From NCBI RefSeq assembly GCF_001606025.1, contig NZ_CP014945.1:186001-250000 (forward strand): a DNA stretch of 64,000 bases, given 5' to 3'. The stretch comes from Psychrobacter alimentarius (GTDB taxonomy: Bacteria; Pseudomonadota; Gammaproteobacteria; Pseudomonadales; Moraxellaceae). Positions 63,813-64,000 of this stretch are shown in pieces (the first letter of the stretch is position 1; the number at the start of each line of letters is the position of its first letter). The notes under the pieces were generated by a model, which was not told the DNA's origin, did not search any database, and worked only from the letters and a program-made list of their open reading frames with translations. The position numbers and the translations under genes were made by a program.

Positions 63813-64000
63813 TTATTCAGGCAATTTAAAACCATTGATTTGTGCACGCGCTTTTTCGACATCCCCAGCTAACAATAAGGGTAATGCCTCAAAAGCAGCT
63901 GTCAAAGCGCTATCGATGGCAATCTGCTCATTAGGAGCAGCTTTGGAAAGCACATGGCCACTGACTTTTGATTTATGGCCTGGATGCCCAATACCAATGC
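63813..64000 (-). CDS. pth: Peptidyl-tRNA hydrolase (3' part)
   Basis: The last about 62 codons of Pth, open to the window edge. Readable as IGIGHPGHKSKVSGHVLSKA, then AAPNEQIAIDSAL and a final QINGFKLPE before TAA at 63813-63815. The GIGHPG motif is the catalytic-site signature of bacterial Pth, which frees peptides from peptidyl-tRNA. The N-terminal part is outside the window. The downstream neighbour on the same strand is panD, 98 nt on. Confidence 0.9.
   Translation of the reverse strand, partial: IGIGHPGHKSKVSGHVLSKAAPNEQIAIDSALTAAFEALPLLLAGDVEKARAQINGFKLPE

Overview
The window reads as chromosomal DNA of a gammaproteobacterium of the family Moraxellaceae, most likely Psychrobacter. This rests on protein content and gene order, not on a database search. 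Pointers are a short AccA without the N-terminal helical extension (as in Acinetobacter), the ubiG-gph-SDR block, a dapA-lipoprotein-purC block, an OmpR very close to the enterobacterial one, a PlsB with a long N-terminus, and moderately AT-rich intergenic DNA. No transposase, integrase, phage gene, CRISPR array or rRNA was seen. Almost everything is core metabolism, translation or envelope maintenance, with a few accessory insertions.

Layout. 1-2.5 kb: ubiG (5' cut), gph-like phosphatase, SDR oxidoreductase, DksA/TraR-type zinc finger protein. 2.5-4.5 kb (minus): ompR followed 20 nt later by a CobW-type GTPase, with no envZ. 4.9-7.4 kb: tex. 7.7-9.4 kb (minus): two exported proteins of unknown function, one built of short repeats. 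9.9-12.7 kb: saccharopine-dehydrogenase-like protein, a 51-residue DUF1328 membrane protein, phhB and a small GNAT protein. 13-15.8 kb (minus): ferredoxin-reductase and fatty acid desaturase pair. 16.3-27.2 kb: ettA, plsB, ybaK, tautomerase, exported PliG-like protein, acyl-CoA dehydrogenase, FUSC-type membrane protein and aroE. 27.6-32.6 kb: lipoprotein, pabC, then a two-gene dpnC-dpnD cassette on the opposite strand, then mltG and tmk. 32.7-38.5 kb: CPA1 antiporter, HtrA protease, and a metallophosphoesterase-like protein that has lost its metal ligands. 38.9-43 kb: dapA, a miniature BamC-like lipoprotein, purC, YjaB-like GNAT, mpg and a NIF3-like domain. 43-48 kb: Lys/His-rich lipoprotein, CsbD, TetR regulator and molybdopterin oxidoreductase. 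48-64 kb: dadA, ygfZ, phnA/yjdM, hemL, DUF962, ppx/gppA, accA, tilS, proC, yggT, thiD, tRNA-Ser(GCT), tRNA-Arg(ACG), RDD protein, CaCA exchanger, panD and pth (3' part only).

The most notable discovery is a DpnI homologue of exactly 254 residues with all catalytic and zinc-binding positions conserved. It is followed by a DpnD/PcfM-family gene, the same two-gene arrangement as the pneumococcal DpnI cassette. It sits between pabC and mltG, which are normally adjacent. Other points worth attention are the pseudo-phosphodiesterase at 37.3 kb, the BamC reduced to its BamD-binding segment at 39.9 kb, a 15-bp perfect hairpin ending on the first possible start codon of tmk, a nested hairpin in the purC leader, and a 66-bp MITE-like inverted repeat after the molybdoenzyme gene.
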